Origin: Dysgonomonas hofstadii
GTDB lineage: Bacteria > Bacteroidota > Bacteroidia > Bacteroidales > Dysgonomonadaceae
DNA: 64,000 nt
NCBI RefSeq assembly: GCF_014196915.1
Contig: NZ_JACIEP010000017.1
Location: 1 to 64,000, forward strand
Reading direction: 5' to 3'
Position numbers and translations under genes: made by a program. Below, piece after piece: positions 62,463 through 64,000 of this stretch (the stretch's first letter is position 1; every line of letters begins with the position of its first letter). Under the pieces are notes generated by a model that was not told where the DNA came from, ran no database searches, and was given only the letters and a program-made list of their open reading frames with translations.

Positions 62463-63848
62463 ATGCTTACAGTAGAGAAGATTGGTGGCACATCGATGTC
62501 CCAGTTCAAAGACGTTTTAGAAAATGTGATCATCGGCAAAAGAAAACCCGACGAAATGTATAATCGCATTTTCGTAGTATCTGCATACAACAACGTGACC
62601 AACTGGTTACTGGAACATAAAAAAACGGGAGAGCCCGGAGTATATGTCCAGTTTCTCGAAAACAGCGATTATAGCATAGGGCTGGACAGTCTGCGTCAAC
62701 GGCTTTTAGATATAAATAAAGGATTTGAAGAAATAGGCCTGAACCTGAAAGAGGCAAGTGAATTCATTACATATCGCATAGAACAGGCGAAGACAATGCT
62801 GCACAGCCTGAATAAGGTTATGGCTTCGGGTTATGTAAACGCCGACGACATATGCCTTGCTGCCCGTGAAATACTGGCGTCGATAGGAGAAGCCCATTCG
62901 GCATGGAATACAGTTAATATTCTAAATAACAACGACATACACGCCCGGTTCATAGACCTCTGCGGGTTTAATGACTCACTGCCACTGACTATCGACGAAC
63001 GCATACACAGGGCGTTTAAAGGAATAGATTTCAGCAAAGACATGTGTATCGTTACCGGCTACACTAAAGGTACTGAAGGCATTATGCGGGCATTCGACCG
63101 TGGTTATACAGAAGTTACTTTTAGCAAAGTGGCCGTTGAGGTGAAAGCAAATGAAGCAATTATCCACAAAGAATATCACCTGTCAAGCGCTGATCCTAAC
63201 ATTGTAGGAGTAGGAAAAACCGTTCCGGTAGGACGTACCAATTATATCATCGCCGATCAGCTGGCAGATATAGGCATGGAAGCAATCCACCCCAAAGCGG
63301 CTAAACCACTTGAACTGGCAAATATCAATATCCGGATAAAAAACACTTTTGAGCCCGAACACCCGGGAACCCTCATAACAAAAGATTACATTTCACAGAT
63401 ACCCAAGATTGAAATTGTTTCGGGAACAAACAAAGTGCTGGCAATCGAGATACACGATCCCATGATGGTCGGAGAAGTTGGTTTTGACCTCCGCATCATG
63501 CAAATCTTTGCAAAATACGGAGTAAGTTATATACTAAAGTCTACCAACGCCAATTCCATAACAATGGTAGTATGGGACAATTACAAATCGAGAGAACTGA
63601 TCAGTGATCTCGAAGCCAATTTTTACCAGGTGATAACAGAGCGTGTTGCTATCGTATGCGTTATGGGCACGAATATAGCCTTACCAGGATTCCTTTACAG
63701 AGCCGCTAAAGCGCTTTACGACAGAGGCATAAACGTAGAAAGCTTCGGACAATCGCTCCGTCAGGTCAATATGCAATTTGTCATAAAAAGAGAATCATAC
63801 AAAGATGCAGTTATTGCCCTAAATGACGAGCTATGCATTGAGAAATAG
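62463..63848 (+). CDS. Aspartate kinase (monofunctional)
   Basis: The 461-residue enzyme opens with the kinase motif VEKIGGTSMSQF. GYTKGTEGIMRAFDRGYTEV and a KAAKPLELANINIRI segment follow. Two ACT domains (about 320-455) hold the allosteric site (SYILKSTNANSITMVV, ALYDRGINVESFGQSLRQVN). It phosphorylates aspartate as the first step to lysine, threonine, methionine and diaminopimelate. It belongs to a long-insert class with an extra helical region near 90-150 and is not fused to homoserine dehydrogenase. No leader peptide or lysine riboswitch is visible upstream. Confidence 0.93.
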   Translation: MLTVEKIGGTSMSQFKDVLENVIIGKRKPDEMYNRIFVVSAYNNVTNWLLEHKKTGEPGVYVQFLENSDYSIGLDSLRQRLLDINKGFEEIGLNLKEASEFITYRIEQAKTMLHSLNKVMASGYVNADDICLAAREILASIGEAHSAWNTVNILNNNDIHARFIDLCGFNDSLPLTIDERIHRAFKGIDFSKDMCIVTGYTKGTEGIMRAFDRGYTEVTFSKVAVEVKANEAIIHKEYHLSSADPNIVGVGKTVPVGRTNYIIADQLADIGMEAIHPKAAKPLELANINIRIKNTFEPEHPGTLITKDYISQIPKIEIVSGTNKVLAIEIHDPMMVGEVGFDLRIMQIFAKYGVSYILKSTNANSITMVVWDNYKSRELISDLEANFYQVITERVAIVCVMGTNIALPGFLYRAAKALYDRGINVESFGQSLRQVNMQFVIKRESYKDAVIALNDELCIEK

Positions 63849-63878
63849 TCTTTAATAAGACTTTTTTTATATTTTTTA

Positions 63879-63909
63879 ATTGTGTGGAATCATTTTTAAT
63901 TCTATTTTT
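63879..63909 (+). promoter_or_regulatory. Promoter for a gene beyond the right edge
   Basis: TTG (63879-63881), a 20-bp spacer and TATTTTTG (63902-63909) match the Bacteroidota consensus exactly. No start codon with a convincing frame follows inside the window, so the gene probably starts past 64000 or this is a leader RNA. Confidence 0.55.
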
Positions 63910-64000
63910 GTTAGCTAGAACAATTAAACGTTTTGGATTTAATACCTAGTGGACACATCTAAAAGTAGAAACTCCACATTTACAATTGATTAGATTATTA

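Overview
The window comes from a Bacteroidota chromosome, most likely order Bacteroidales. The evidence is AT-rich DNA, SusC/SusD pairs, many 'KKL..SC' lipoprotein signals, Bacteroidota-only families (DUF4270, DUF4907, DUF5606, DUF5686, DUF3822), and promoters of the TTG-N20-TAnnTTTG type instead of -35/-10 boxes. The gene content would suit a Dysgonomonas-like genus, but that is inference. I see no phage, insertion sequence, tRNA, rRNA or CRISPR array.

Region 1 (1-12271) is a polysaccharide utilisation locus on the minus strand. In transcription order it has an ECF sigma factor, a FecR-type anti-sigma factor, a SusC transporter with an STN signalling domain, a SusD protein, a GH18-fold protein without its catalytic acids, a DUF1735+LamG lipoprotein, a DUF1735+GH18 endoglycosidase with intact catalytic acids, and a BACON-LRR lipoprotein. 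It resembles loci that cut N-glycans with EndoF/EndoH-type enzymes. The start of another exported protein runs off the left edge. Region 2 (13002-19085) holds a LytS/LytTR two-component pair, an outer-membrane barrel, a DUF4270 lipoprotein, a Kelch lipoprotein and a DUF4907 protein. This looks like one uncharacterised envelope system. Region 3 (19276-28713) has a divergent RelA/SpoT-type protein, an AraC regulator, a GC-rich foldback repeat, a Nudix-fold regulator divergent from a GH3 glucosidase/TonB receptor operon with palindromic operators between them, and a secreted EEP phosphoesterase.

Region 4 (28735-43983) is mostly housekeeping: HolA, AMP nucleosidase, a stand-alone HsdR-N nuclease fold, a sigma-54 activator with LptE, a TPR-like protein and SecG, a DUF4419 protein, MenA with a phosphoesterase, a GT39 glycosyltransferase, RmuC, a small HExxH protein, an exported MsrB-MsrA and DUF5606. 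The SGNH esterase at its end belongs with region 5 (42913-48861), where a Gfo/Idh/MocA oxidoreductase, a HEAT + double DUF1080 protein and the esterase form an operon that fits 3-keto-glycoside breakdown. Region 6 (49716-56492) is a TetR-TolC-HlyD-ABC-ABC-permease-permease efflux operon laid out like E. coli ybhGFSR. Region 7 (56782-63848) has a RecD-like helicase, DUF3822, RsmD, DUF5686 and an aspartate kinase.

The least expected signals are non-coding. A small RNA gene is present in three near-identical copies (37246-37315, 39042-39111, 59663-59732, all minus strand), each with a TATCTTTG promoter and an intrinsic terminator. Three 17-bp operator-like sites lie at 22824-22932, and one overlaps the GH3 promoter. 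There is also a family of 'attggcacattggcat' repeats.
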